This document shows, one piece after another, positions 1 through 8,466 of a stretch of 52,205 nucleotides of DNA. The notes below the pieces were generated by a model. The model worked only from the letters and a program-made list of their open reading frames with translations, had not been told where the DNA came from and made no database searches. A program made the translations under genes and the position numbers. The stretch is taken from positions 1-52,205 of the forward strand of contig DASZVY010000105.1 of assembly GCA_035546855.1 (NCBI GenBank). Direction: 5' to 3'. Source of the DNA: Nitrobacter sp035546855. GTDB lineage: Bacteria; Pseudomonadota; Alphaproteobacteria; Rhizobiales; Xanthobacteraceae. Numbering within the stretch: the first letter of the stretch is position 1; the number at the start of each line of letters is the position of its first letter.

Positions 1-28
1 GAGCACGAAGCAAGCCGTTAAAACCATT

Positions 29-137
29 GCGTGCGGAACGCCGGATGTATCGGTGCTTTCGTGGTGACTAACTCGTGCGCTTGTTTTCTATCGCGCATGA
101 GGCTGCGGACGCATTGCGCGTCCGGCGTTCCGCGCGC
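29..137. repeat. Inverted repeat in an intergenic region
   Basis: A GCGTGCGGAACGCCGGATG arm (29-47) is matched in inverted orientation by the CGTCCGGCGTTCCGCGCGC arm (about 119-137). A smaller hairpin (GGACGC, GCGTCC) lies just inside the right arm. No convincing gene is visible between the window start and the first CDS. The arrangement resembles extragenic repeats seen in Bradyrhizobium-type genomes, but that is recollection, not a search. Confidence 0.45.
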
Positions 138-272
138 CCTCGTTGAAAGGGCGCTGGACGATCAGAGCGACGGCGCCCCCGCGCCGCAAACAACAGGGGC
201 GATGAGACATGCCCGGAGGTTCGGATCAATGACAGTGGCGATATTTGTAACGAGCTCCGGAGTGTCCAGCCC

Positions 273-854
273 CTACTTCGCCATACCGGTGCCGCGGCCC
301 TGTCCGACCGTCGGCGCGCGGCGATCCTTGTTCATCTGCTCGGCCATCTCGAGGTGGTGCTTCAGCGTCGGCAGCGTCTTCTCGGCCCAGGTCTGCAGCA
401 TCTTGTTGTCGCCGCCCTTGGCGTAGCGCTCGAACAACGACACCGCATCCTTGTGCGCGCTGACCTGCATCGGATCATAGGTCGCGGCGAATTCGTCGGG
501 CTTCGCGCTGTTGAGATCGTCGAGCTTCTTTTGCGCCGAACTGTCGAGCTTGGTCGGGATCGTCGCCTTCACCTGCCCGCTCCTGACAAACCCCTGAATG
601 TCGTTCGACGTCTTGGTGTGATCGGTAATCATCTGGGCGGCGAATTTCTTTTCCTCGGCGTTGCCCTTCTGCTGCGCGATCTTGGCGGCGGCGATTTCCA
701 GCATGTCGCTGCCGGCGGCTTCCTTGACGAAGTCGGCGGTCGACGGCGCGACGCCGAGCACGGAATTGACGCCGGTTTTCTCGGTGACGGATTCGGCAAA
801 TACTGCGCCGGTCAACAGGGTGGTGGCGGCGAGTGCGATCAGGATGGTCTTCAT
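273..854 (-). CDS. DUF4142 family secreted protein
   Basis: This encodes 193 residues with a clear Sec signal peptide (MKTIL start, hydrophobic core, likely cleavage after VFA near residue 20). The mature part is alpha-helical and charged, with the DUF4142 (ferritin-like four-helix) pattern: repeated helices around AAKIAQQKGNAEEKKFA, MITDHTKTSNDI and the C-terminal LPTLKHHLEMAEQM. The family is predicted periplasmic and is often linked to stress; its biochemical role is unknown. The ATG at 854 was chosen over upstream starts because it begins the signal peptide directly. The gene stands alone and diverges from the small cysteine-rich gene. The family call is fairly sure; function is not. Confidence 0.88.
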   Translation of the reverse strand: MKTILIALAATTLLTGAVFAESVTEKTGVNSVLGVAPSTADFVKEAAGSDMLEIAAAKIAQQKGNAEEKKFAAQMITDHTKTSNDIQGFVRSGQVKATIPTKLDSSAQKKLDDLNSAKPDEFAATYDPMQVSAHKDAVSLFERYAKGGDNKMLQTWAEKTLPTLKHHLEMAEQMNKDRRAPTVGQGRGTGMAK

Positions 855-1095
855 GGCGGGAACCTCGGGTTGTCGAAAGCCGCGCGCCGCACGTGCTGCG
901 CGACGGGAGCCCGCAGCGATCAGGCGCGATCGTTGCAGCGACAACGGCGCGGGACGCGCGAGGTTCCGGGCGCGGCAAGCGAGACGCGATGCCCGCGGCG
1001 GCGTCCCGCGACTGGGGTTGATCGTCGCATGAGACCCATGGATAGTCCGCCATGCGCGGGGCGTTTCGCGCCATCTTGTCGATCAGGGGAATACG

Positions 1096-1305
1096 ATGAA
1101 AACAGCAACGATTTTAGTGAGCGCGATCATCGTCGTCACGTCGACGCTCGCCCACGCGGCCGGCACCCCGGAGCAACGGCGGGCCTGCCGGGCCGATGCG
1201 ATGCGGCTGTGCCGGCAATTCGTTCCGCGCGTTGCGGAAATCACCCGGTGCATGGAGCGGAACAGCGCAAAGCTGACGCCGGCCTGCCGGGCGCAGTTCA
1301 AATAG
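1096..1305 (+). CDS. Small secreted four-cysteine protein
   Basis: This encodes 69 residues: a signal peptide (cleavage near AHA-AG, residue 21-22) followed by about 47 mature residues with cysteines at 31, 39, 52 and 64. The spacing and the pattern CRADAMRLCRQF...RCMERN..LTPAC resemble one unit of the cysteine-rich (GLG1-type) repeat found in eukaryotic Golgi proteins and in many short alphaproteobacterial periplasmic proteins. Two disulfides in the periplasm are likely. AGGGGA lies a few bases upstream of the ATG and supports the start. No function is known. The gene is convergent with the DUF899 gene, whose stop lies 5 bases beyond this one. Confidence 0.75.
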   Translation: MKTATILVSAIIVVTSTLAHAAGTPEQRRACRADAMRLCRQFVPRVAEITRCMERNSAKLTPACRAQFK

Positions 1306-1310
1306 CCGCA

Positions 1311-2006
1311 CTAGTAGCCGAGCTTCGGATACCAGCCGGCGCCGCGCCCTTCCTGCGTGGTGTCAAGCAGCGTCCACAGCGGATCGGGGTCGGGCGCCCC
1401 GCGCGGATCCTGGCCGGGATCGGCCATCGCCATGCTCATCTCCGCACTCCAGAAATGGCGGATCGTGCCGTCACGCCGGGTGAACACGTTCCACGCGGGA
1501 ATATCGGCATCATCCTCGCTGACATAGTCGCGGGTATAGTCGCCGCTCATGTCGGAATAGAGCGGCAGGTGGTGCCATCCCCGCGCAGCCTTGAACTCCA
1601 CAAGACGTGTGATCGGCGAGCGCGCCACGACGGCCAGCGCCACGCGCTGGGCAATATCCGGCACCTTGTGATCCCAGCTTGCGAGCAGCGAGGTGCACAT
1701 CGGGCATGGCGCGCTGCGCTGCGGGCCGAACATATAGCTGTAGATCACGAGCGACGGCTTGTCCCCGAACAGATCCGCGAAAATGACCGGGCCATTCTCG
1801 CCGATAAACGCATAGGGCTTCGTCACCTCCCCGCCCGGCGGCAGGGCGCGGCGCATCTCGGCGACGCGTTCGATGTGACGGCGCAATTCGATCTCCTCGG
1901 CGAGCAGCGCATTGCGGGCGCGGCGATAGGCCTCGCTCTCGTTGGGGCGGCGCGCGGGATTGGCGCGTGCGAGTTCGGTCGCGGATGTCAGGCCTGGTTT
2001 TTCCAT
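1311..2006 (-). CDS. DUF899 family thioredoxin-like protein
   Basis: This encodes 231 residues of the DUF899 family, distant thioredoxin-fold proteins. A Cys-Pro-Met-Cys pair sits at residues 101-104 in GPQRSAPCPMCTSLL, at the position of a redox CXXC. The N-terminal helix (EEIELRRHIERVAEMRRALPPGG) and the C-terminal GWYPKLGY ending are typical of the family. The ATG at 2006 is preferred over the one 15 bases upstream because GGGAG lies about 8 bases before it, whereas the upstream ATG directly abuts its only possible ribosome site. Substrate is unknown; a cytoplasmic disulfide or peroxide-related role is inference. Confidence 0.9.
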   Translation of the reverse strand: MEKPGLTSATELARANPARRPNESEAYRRARNALLAEEIELRRHIERVAEMRRALPPGGEVTKPYAFIGENGPVIFADLFGDKPSLVIYSYMFGPQRSAPCPMCTSLLASWDHKVPDIAQRVALAVVARSPITRLVEFKAARGWHHLPLYSDMSGDYTRDYVSEDDADIPAWNVFTRRDGTIRHFWSAEMSMAMADPGQDPRGAPDPDPLWTLLDTTQEGRGAGWYPKLGY

Positions 2007-2091
2007 GGAAACATCTCCCATCCTCGAAGGGTGTCAGACTGCAAGACGTTCCGGAACAGGCCGATCCGACATATCGGCCGAGGCAGGGCGA

Positions 2092-3606
2092 TTATTTTTC
2101 GACCTTCGGTCGCAGTTCCGGCGGCGGCGAGCGGTCAAGCACATCGCCCGTCGGCCCTTCCAACAGGTCGACCTGGTAGGTCTCGATCACCAGCGGCCCA
2201 CGCTTGCGCTGCAGTTCGGCGACGGTCTCGACGTGGGCGAAGGTGTCTTTCATCCACTGTTCGTTCGGCTTCGGCTCGTCGATATAAAGCAGCTTGCCTT
2301 TCAGCAGCGCCGGGTCGGGTTCGGGCAGATTGACCCAGCGGATGCGCTCGCCGCGTTCGACGACGCACGTTCCCTTCGGAAGATAGAAGGCAAGCCAGCT
2401 CGTGGTGCCGTAGTCCTGCGCCAGCACGCAGGTCGCGCCGGTGCGTTCGCGCACGGTCTCGATCCGGGCGGCTAGGTCACGCCATCCGACGCCGATGCTG
2501 CGAACGCTGGCGTCGCGCCGATACCCGGACAGCAATCCGGTATTGGCCTGCAATGTCAGCGCCGCGAACATCACGATGCCGAGCGGCGCAGCCCAGCGGC
2601 TGCAGAAATCGGCGAGCCGCTGCGCAGGCGGCGACCAGCGCGTCACGGTGGCGGCGACGGCCGCGGCCAGCGCCAGCGCCGGATAGATCGGCGCGAACCA
2701 GTTGGCCTCGACGCGGCTGTGCAGGGAATGAGCGATGAAATAGATCACGATGACCCAGACCATCACGCTGATCAGCACGCGCGCCGCGTATGCGCCGTCT
2801 TTGCGTTGGATGAGCGCGGAAAGACCCATCGCGGCCAGGATGAAGACCAGCGGCGTCGCGAACGCGATCTGCGTCGGAACGAGTTCGATGATGTAGCGCG
2901 CCGTGAGGCCATCGATGCGGGCCCGGCCGAACTGCTTGATGAAGGAAACCCACTGGTGATCGGCGTTCCAGAGAATCACCGGAGAAAACAAGACAAAGGC
3001 AATCACGCCCCCGAGATAGGGCCACGGCGAGATCAGCCAACGCCGCAGCTTCGGCACCAGCACGAGCCAAAGCAGGATCGATGGGCCGAGGAAGAGCGCC
3101 GTGTATTTCGAGAGCAGCGCGGCGCCGACCGCGGCACCGACCGCAAGCCACCAAATGCCTCGCCCGGTCACAAGCACCTCGGCGAGACACAGCAAAACGA
3201 AGCTCGATGTCACCATCAGCGGCGCGTCCGGCGTCACGATCAATGTCCCGACCGCGACCATCAAGGTCACGTTGAGCAGGATCGCCGCGCTCGATGCCAT
3301 GCGGCGGCTGCCGAACAGCAGCATCGCCGTGCGATAGACGGCCCACGACATCGGCAACGCCAGGAGGATCGACACCAGGCGCACGCCGAACGCGGTATCT
3401 CCCGCGAGCATGGTGCCAAGACGGATCACCAGCGCGACCATCGGCGCGTGATCGTAGTATCCTCCCGCGAGGTGCTTCGACCAGGTCCAGTAGTAGGCTT
3501 CGTCGAACGTCAGCGGCGTGAAGGCAGCGCAGACCAGCCGCAGCGCGACCAGCGCGACAACCGTCAGGATGGTATCGCGGACCAGCCGCGTGTCGCTCCG
3601 GCTCAT
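2092..3606 (-). CDS. PMT/ArnT-type membrane glycosyltransferase
   Basis: This encodes 504 residues of an integral membrane glycosyltransferase of the PMT_2/ArnT superfamily, which transfers a sugar from a polyprenyl-phosphate donor on the periplasmic side. The first periplasmic loop holds the acidic motif FDEAYYW (34-40) and YYDHAP (50-55), matching the catalytic loop of the family. About ten hydrophobic segments follow, then a soluble C-terminal domain from about residue 390. It lies 6 bases after the GT2-GtrA gene, so the two are co-transcribed and probably act in series: the first makes the lipid-linked sugar, this one transfers it. The acceptor (lipid A, a hopanoid, a polysaccharide or a protein) cannot be told. 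Confidence 0.9.
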   Translation of the reverse strand: MSRSDTRLVRDTILTVVALVALRLVCAAFTPLTFDEAYYWTWSKHLAGGYYDHAPMVALVIRLGTMLAGDTAFGVRLVSILLALPMSWAVYRTAMLLFGSRRMASSAAILLNVTLMVAVGTLIVTPDAPLMVTSSFVLLCLAEVLVTGRGIWWLAVGAAVGAALLSKYTALFLGPSILLWLVLVPKLRRWLISPWPYLGGVIAFVLFSPVILWNADHQWVSFIKQFGRARIDGLTARYIIELVPTQIAFATPLVFILAAMGLSALIQRKDGAYAARVLISVMVWVIVIYFIAHSLHSRVEANWFAPIYPALALAAAVAATVTRWSPPAQRLADFCSRWAAPLGIVMFAALTLQANTGLLSGYRRDASVRSIGVGWRDLAARIETVRERTGATCVLAQDYGTTSWLAFYLPKGTCVVERGERIRWVNLPEPDPALLKGKLLYIDEPKPNEQWMKDTFAHVETVAELQRKRGPLVIETYQVDLLEGPTGDVLDRSPPPELRPKVEK

Positions 3607-3612
3607 GAGGGA

Positions 3613-4749
3613 CTATCGTTTACGCCAGACGAACAGGCTGGAGACGGCGTAGTTCCAGACCACGCCCATCAGCGCGCCGGCGGCGCCCGCCAGCCACCAG
3701 ATCGGCTCTTGATCGTAAACGGAAAACGCCACGCCGACATTGGCGAGCAGACCGACGCTGCACACGACGTAAAACATCAAGAGGCCGCCCAGGATGTGCC
3801 ATCCTTTCAGCCGCTGGTCGCGATAGGTCAGGAAATTGTTGAGCAGGAAATTGCTCGTCATCGCCAGGATCGCGCCGCAGGCCTGCGCGTGCGGGAACGG
3901 CCACCGCAAAACCTGAAGCGCAAGGAAGAGTCCCGTGAAGTGTACGACGACGCCGATCGATCCGACCAGCGCGAACAACAGGAAGCGCAGCGAGATCGCA
4001 TCATGCGTGAGCTTCGCCAGAACGAGACCGAGGAAATCGAGCGCGACCATGGAGTCGAGCTTGCTTTCGCCGTGCAGCCGCGAGCCGAACGTGTAGGGAA
4101 TTTCCCTCACGCGCAAATCGCCATGCGCCGTGGCGACGACATCGAGCAGAATCTTGAATCCCTGCGTCGACAACTGCGGTGCGACCTGCTCGAAGCGATC
4201 ACGGCGGATCATGAAGAAACCGCTCATGGGATCGGCCACCTCGATGCGCAACAGGCGCCGGGCGACCGACGTCGCCAACAGACTGAAACCCGCGCGCTGC
4301 TTGTTGAAGCTGTCGGCGCTGCCGCCCTCGATATATCGGCTACCCACCACGAGGTCGGCCGCGCCGCTCTCCAGAAGCGCCAACATCTTCGGCAGTTGCG
4401 TTTCGTCGTGCTGCAGATCGGCATCCATCACGGCGGCACACGGCGCGCTCGAGGCCAGAATACCCTCGATGCAGGCGCCGGACAGGCCCCGCCGTCCGAT
4501 CCTTCGGATGCAGCGAACGCGCGGGTCTTGTGCAGCGAGCTGCCGCACGACGTCCCAGGTGCCATCGGGCGAGTTGTCGTCCACATAAATGACCTCCCAG
4601 GCGAGGCCTGCGAGCGCGGCCTCCAGCTTGCGAAACAGCGCCAGCACGTTGTCGCGTTCATTGAAGGTCGGCACCACCACCGAAAGCCGGGGCATGGCTG
4701 CTGTCGTTGCTGCGGGATGGACCGGCCCCGGTCTGACGGCTTCATTCAT
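3613..4749 (-). CDS. GT2 polyprenyl-phosphate glycosyltransferase fused to GtrA
   Basis: This encodes 378 residues. The N-terminal half is a dolichol-phosphate-mannose-synthase-like GT2 domain: VVPTFNE (25-31), VDDNSPDGT (56-64) and DADLQHDE (109-116), which carries the metal-binding acidic residues. From about residue 258 comes a GtrA domain of four membrane helices, thought to hold or flip the lipid-linked sugar. The GT2-GtrA fusion fits use of undecaprenyl-phosphate at the inner membrane face. The start shown begins MNEAVRP; longer upstream starts would add an implausible cysteine-rich stretch. There is no Shine-Dalgarno site, but a promoter-like pair lies directly upstream, so the message may be leaderless. 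Confidence 0.9.
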   Translation of the reverse strand: MNEAVRPGPVHPAATTAAMPRLSVVVPTFNERDNVLALFRKLEAALAGLAWEVIYVDDNSPDGTWDVVRQLAAQDPRVRCIRRIGRRGLSGACIEGILASSAPCAAVMDADLQHDETQLPKMLALLESGAADLVVGSRYIEGGSADSFNKQRAGFSLLATSVARRLLRIEVADPMSGFFMIRRDRFEQVAPQLSTQGFKILLDVVATAHGDLRVREIPYTFGSRLHGESKLDSMVALDFLGLVLAKLTHDAISLRFLLFALVGSIGVVVHFTGLFLALQVLRWPFPHAQACGAILAMTSNFLLNNFLTYRDQRLKGWHILGGLLMFYVVCSVGLLANVGVAFSVYDQEPIWWLAGAAGALMGVVWNYAVSSLFVWRKR

Positions 4750-4757
4750 GGGGCCAG

Positions 4758-4786
4758 CATATATCCGCGGTGGCTGGCGCTGCCAA
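4758..4786 (-). promoter_or_regulatory. Probable sigma70 promoter of the glycosyltransferase operon
   Basis: Read on the minus strand, TTGGCA (4786-4781) and TATATG (4763-4758) are separated by 17 bases, a good match to the housekeeping consensus. The -10 box ends only 8 bases before the chosen ATG, so transcription would begin at or next to the start codon. Confidence 0.5.
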
Positions 4787-4979
4787 GGCACACCAGTCGG
4801 CTCAAGACGTGAAATGTATGAAAAATAGCCCTGAAACGCCACCGGCCACGAACAACATGGCGTGCGTACATCCGGCACGTTCCGTTATTCTGTGGCCGTC
4901 CGGCGATGGAGCGGGGGCTTCAACATCGCCGGCAGGGATGAGATAGGTAGCCTTCAGTCATTTGCAAGAGGCAGCCCGT

Positions 4980-5783
4980 ATGGCGACCAGATCAGGCGAC
5001 ATCTACATCGGAATTGGCGGATGGACGTTCGCGCCGTGGCGCGGCGTGTTTTACCCGGAGAAACTGACGCAGGCGAAGGAACTCCAGTATGCCGCGTCCA
5101 AGCTGACCTCGATCGAGATCAACGGCACCTATTACGGATCGCAGAAGCCCGACAGCTTTCGCAAATGGGCGCGCGAGGTTCCGGACGGGTTCGTCTTTTC
5201 CCTGAAAGGACCGCGGTTCGCGACCAACCGGCGCGTCCTCGCCGAGGCCGGCGATTCCGTGAAACGATTTTACGATTCCGGCGTCCTCGAACTCGGCGAC
5301 CGGCTCGGCCCGGTGTTGTGGCAATTTGCCCCGACCAAGAAATTCGACGAGGCGGATTTCGGCAAGTTTCTCGAGGTGCTGCCGCGCAAGCTCGACGGCC
5401 GCGCGCTTCGTCACGTCGTCGAAGTCCGGCACGACAGTTTTTGCACGCCCGCCTTCATCGCACTGCTGCGGCAGTTCGAGATTCCCGTGGTTTATGCCGA
5501 ACACAACACTTACCCCGCCATCGCCGACATCGCCGCGGACTTCGTCTATGCGCGGCTGCAAAAGGGCAGCGATACGATCGCAACTTGCTATCCGCCCAAG
5601 CAACTCGACGCGTGGGCCAAGCGGCTCCGGTCATGGGCCAGCGGCGGCGAGCCGGACGATCTGCCGCGCGTCGACAAGACGAAACCCAACAAGGTACCGC
5701 GCGACGTCTTTGCTTATGTTATCCACGAGGGCAAGGTTCGCGCGCCCGCCGGCGCGATGGAGTTGATCGCGCGCGTCGCATAA
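4980..5783 (+). CDS. DUF72 family protein (YecE-like)
   Basis: This encodes 267 residues of the DUF72 family, TIM-barrel-like proteins of unknown activity. Typical features are the opening YIGIGGWTFAPW, the motif GTYYGSQKPDSFRKWA near residue 50, FVFSLKGPRFATNRR and the later LRHVVEVRHDSF. AAGAGG lies 8 bases before this ATG, so it is preferred to the TTG 18 bases upstream. It is followed 11 bases later by the DUF488 gene; DUF72 and DUF488 genes are often paired in bacteria, which suggests a shared but undefined role, perhaps nucleic-acid related. Confidence 0.92.
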   Translation: MATRSGDIYIGIGGWTFAPWRGVFYPEKLTQAKELQYAASKLTSIEINGTYYGSQKPDSFRKWAREVPDGFVFSLKGPRFATNRRVLAEAGDSVKRFYDSGVLELGDRLGPVLWQFAPTKKFDEADFGKFLEVLPRKLDGRALRHVVEVRHDSFCTPAFIALLRQFEIPVVYAEHNTYPAIADIAADFVYARLQKGSDTIATCYPPKQLDAWAKRLRSWASGGEPDDLPRVDKTKPNKVPRDVFAYVIHEGKVRAPAGAMELIARVA

Positions 5784-5794
5784 CAGAGGAACCG

Positions 5795-6256
5795 ATGGCA
5801 CCAAGGAAACGCCTCTTCACAATCGGCTATGAACAGACGCCGGCGAGGGCCGTACTGGACGAACTTCAGCGCGCCGGCGTCAAGCTGCTGGTCGATGTCC
5901 GTGCCATCGCATCGTCGCGGCGCGCCGGATTTTCGAAAACGCAGCTCGCGGCCGGACTCGACGAGCGTGGCATCGGCTATGTGCATCTGCGCGGACTCGG
6001 CACGCCCAAGGACGGACGGCTTGCGGCGCGCAGCGGCAAGTTCGATACACTGCACCGGATATATTCGGCGCACCTGAAAACGCCGCAAGCGCGGGAAGAA
6101 CTCGACGAACTCTCCGCGCTGGTCACAAAGTCAGGCCCCGTCTGCATTCTCTGCTACGAGCGCGATCACACCCATTGCCATCGGCGATGGATTGCCGAAA
6201 TCATCGAAGATCGCGACAAGGTCACGATCGAAAATCTTGCCGCGCCGCAAATCTGA
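5795..6256 (+). CDS. DUF488 family protein
   Basis: This encodes 153 residues of the DUF488 family. The diagnostic parts are TIGYEQTP near the N-terminus, VDVRAIASSRRAGFSK (33-48), the central LRGLGTPKDGR and the C-terminal Cys/His cluster CYERDHTHCHR (120-130). The Cys/His cluster could be catalytic or bind metal; the reaction is unknown. AGAGGA lies 4 bases before the ATG. It forms an operon with the upstream DUF72 gene. A longer ORF in the same frame overlaps the DUF72 gene but has no support as a separate protein. Confidence 0.92.
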   Translation: MAPRKRLFTIGYEQTPARAVLDELQRAGVKLLVDVRAIASSRRAGFSKTQLAAGLDERGIGYVHLRGLGTPKDGRLAARSGKFDTLHRIYSAHLKTPQAREELDELSALVTKSGPVCILCYERDHTHCHRRWIAEIIEDRDKVTIENLAAPQI

Positions 6257-6384
6257 GGACCGGCCGACTCGCACGCTTTCCTCTTTTTGGTCGTGTTCTT
6301 GCATCGTTCCCATGGACGGCTGGCGATCCCACCGCTTTAATTTCACGAACTGTACGATCGTGGCGTTTGGGCTGTGGGGGCTCA

Positions 6385-7143
6385 ATGCGTTGGGGCGGGT
6401 CGGGTATAGCGTTGGCGGTTGTGGTGCTGTCCGGCTGCGCCACGGATGGGGCGCTCGCCCAACCCGCCGCCGTGCCGCTGCCCTATGCAGATGATCTCGG
6501 CGGCGGCGCGCGTCCCGAGCAATTCCTTTTTTACGGCGGCTTCGATCTGTGGCGAAACGGCTATGCCGGTTACGGCGGAATGCAATGGGCCCCCACGGGC
6601 GATCTGAACAAGGACGGTTTCGTCGTCCGCTTGTTCATGTCCGACGGCTTCGAGCGTTACGATGCGCCGCTTCAGCGGTTCGACACCAACATCTTTCGCG
6701 CGTCGATTCTCCCGGGCTGGCGCGTCAAGCGCGGCAATCTCGAAATCAAGGTGTTCGCCGGGCCGGCTGTCGAAAACCATGTGCTGATGCCGGATGTTCC
6801 GACCAACCCGCTGCGCGGCGCGCATTTCGGCGCGCAGGCACTGACGGAATTGTGGTGGGAGCCCACACAAAAAACGATGGTATCGGCTTCGGCGCTGATA
6901 ACCACGATCGGGACAGGTTACAGCGCCCGCCTCGCCGGCGGATGGCGTCTGCTCGATCGCTTCTGGATCGGCCCCGAAATCCTCGCCTCATCCGACGAGT
7001 TCAGCACGCAATACCGGATCGGTGCGCATGTGACCGGCTTCAGAACCGGAAATGTCGAATGGTCGCTCGCCACGGGCTTCGTGGAAGACAGCTATCATCG
7101 CAGCGGCGTTTATGGCCGCATCAGCGTTCTGACCCGCCAATAG
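6385..7143 (+). CDS. bcsS: BcsS-like cellulose biosynthesis protein
   Basis: This encodes 252 residues. The N-terminus has a hydrophobic export segment with a possible lipobox, LSGC (15-18). The mature part is made of alternating amphipathic strands with aromatic residues, as in an outer-membrane barrel: FLFYGGFDLWRNGYAG, VVRLFMSDGFERY, ILPGWRVKRG, and it ends in a strand. This agrees with the BcsS family (cellulose biosynthesis, alphaproteobacteria). BcsS is normally near bcsA/bcsB, but no other cellulose gene is in the window, so it is an orphan or the operon is elsewhere. It is convergent with the cyclase gene, with 2 bases between them. Confidence 0.75.
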   Translation: MRWGGSGIALAVVVLSGCATDGALAQPAAVPLPYADDLGGGARPEQFLFYGGFDLWRNGYAGYGGMQWAPTGDLNKDGFVVRLFMSDGFERYDAPLQRFDTNIFRASILPGWRVKRGNLEIKVFAGPAVENHVLMPDVPTNPLRGAHFGAQALTELWWEPTQKTMVSASALITTIGTGYSARLAGGWRLLDRFWIGPEILASSDEFSTQYRIGAHVTGFRTGNVEWSLATGFVEDSYHRSGVYGRISVLTRQ

Positions 7144-7145
7144 GA

Positions 7146-8456
7146 TCAAGCAAGGCGCCACACCGCCATTGGCCGGTCATAGCCCTTCACTTGCACATCC
7201 CCGAGCGGCAGCGCATCGCGACATGTCTCCCCGAGCGCATCGCGCACGGCAGAAGAAATCAGGAATTGCGACCCGAACTCCTTGTTGAGCGCCTCAAGAC
7301 GCGCCGCAAAATTGACGGTGTCGCCGATAACCGTATATTCCTTGCGTCGCGGTGAGCCGACAGTGCCCGCGACGACCGCCCCGACATGAATGCCGATGCC
7401 GATGCGCAAGGGCCACTCACGTCCATCGTTGTCGACGGTCATCGCCGCAAGCATCTCACGACCCGCCGCGACCGCGCGTTGCGCTGCCGCCGGATCGTCG
7501 ATCGGGGCTCCGAACAACGCGAGAAAGCCATCCCCGAGGAATTTGTTCACGATTCCGCTATGGCGATCGAGAATGTCGACCAATAGCGCGAACGCTCCAT
7601 CGAGACGGGCGACAACGTCGTGAGGCGCGCGCCGACGCGCGGCGTCGGTGAAATCGCGAAAATCGACGAACATCACCGCGACATGGCGGATATCGCCGGC
7701 CGAGCCGCCGCCCTCCCGCAACAGCCGTTCCACGACCTGCGGAGAAACGTGTTGTCCAAACAAGTTGGTGACGCGATCGCGCGCGGTTGCCGCGACGATG
7801 CCTGCCTCGAATTGCCGGCGCAGCAGCACGCCCACGGCGCCGGCGAGGACACCTCCTCCCAGCACGACGAAGCTGCGCATCAGGTGATAGACCGGATCTT
7901 CGGCCAGATCGCCGACGGCGCCTGACGGATGATAGAACATCACGATCAAAAACAACTCGATCGCGGCGACGCAGCCGGTGAAGACAGACAGCCAGAAGTC
8001 GAGCCGAAGCGTCGAGAGGATGATCACGATGAAGTAGGCCAGCGGCGCCACAAAGCCGATCGCGGCCGTCCGATCCATGCCGTTGATATGAACCATCAGC
8101 GCCAGGCTCGGAATGCTGGCCTCGACGAAGGCGCTGCCGTAGCGCCGCCAGAACGGGAGATCGGCGTCCCGCGACAGGTGGCGCGTCACGGCGGCGAGCG
8201 CGATCAGTTCAAAGGCCGCGAACGGCAGGAATAAGGTGTAGACTTGCCAGAGGTGGAAGTGGCCGTTCCAGAGCCGGTCCAGCGCCTTCGGCACCACCGC
8301 GTAGCCGGCCGTCAGCGCGCAGATGAGGATCATCAGCGTGACCAGCAGCGCCTTGATCCGCAATCGCTCGGTGACGATCACCTGGCGGTCCAGCGCGCGC
8401 CGGAAGTCCGGCGCGATCGGCGCGCGCTTCCGAATGGCGTCAAGCAGCCCCGTCAT
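7146..8456 (-). CDS. Membrane-bound class III adenylate cyclase
   Basis: This encodes 436 residues. The first 215 contain about six membrane helices, a sensor-like module. The C-terminal part is a class III nucleotide cyclase domain with all expected residues: FVDFRDFT (263-270, metal Asp), NKFLGDGFLALFG (304-316, base-selecting Lys and second Asp) and VIGDTVNFAARLE (376-388, transition-state Asn and Arg). It should make cAMP and signal in the cytoplasm. It starts 10 bases after the ABC permease stop and is the last gene of the TetR-HlyD-ABC operon, so its expression is probably tied to efflux. That link is unusual. Confidence 0.93.
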   Translation of the reverse strand: MTGLLDAIRKRAPIAPDFRRALDRQVIVTERLRIKALLVTLMILICALTAGYAVVPKALDRLWNGHFHLWQVYTLFLPFAAFELIALAAVTRHLSRDADLPFWRRYGSAFVEASIPSLALMVHINGMDRTAAIGFVAPLAYFIVIILSTLRLDFWLSVFTGCVAAIELFLIVMFYHPSGAVGDLAEDPVYHLMRSFVVLGGGVLAGAVGVLLRRQFEAGIVAATARDRVTNLFGQHVSPQVVERLLREGGGSAGDIRHVAVMFVDFRDFTDAARRRAPHDVVARLDGAFALLVDILDRHSGIVNKFLGDGFLALFGAPIDDPAAAQRAVAAGREMLAAMTVDNDGREWPLRIGIGIHVGAVVAGTVGSPRRKEYTVIGDTVNFAARLEALNKEFGSQFLISSAVRDALGETCRDALPLGDVQVKGYDRPMAVWRLA

Positions 8457-8466
8457 CCCGCCCCGT

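Noticed and set aside
1..272. Possible gene at the window start
   Set aside because: The small plus-strand ORF here has no domain or ribosome site and overlaps an inverted repeat and the DUF4142 gene end.
2719..4812. Long plus-strand ORF opposite the glycosyltransferase genes
   Set aside because: It is antisense to two genes with firm motifs and consists of charged low-complexity residues with no domain.
4962..4979. TTG start for the DUF72 gene
   Set aside because: The ATG 18 bases downstream has AAGAGG at ideal spacing, and the family begins near it.
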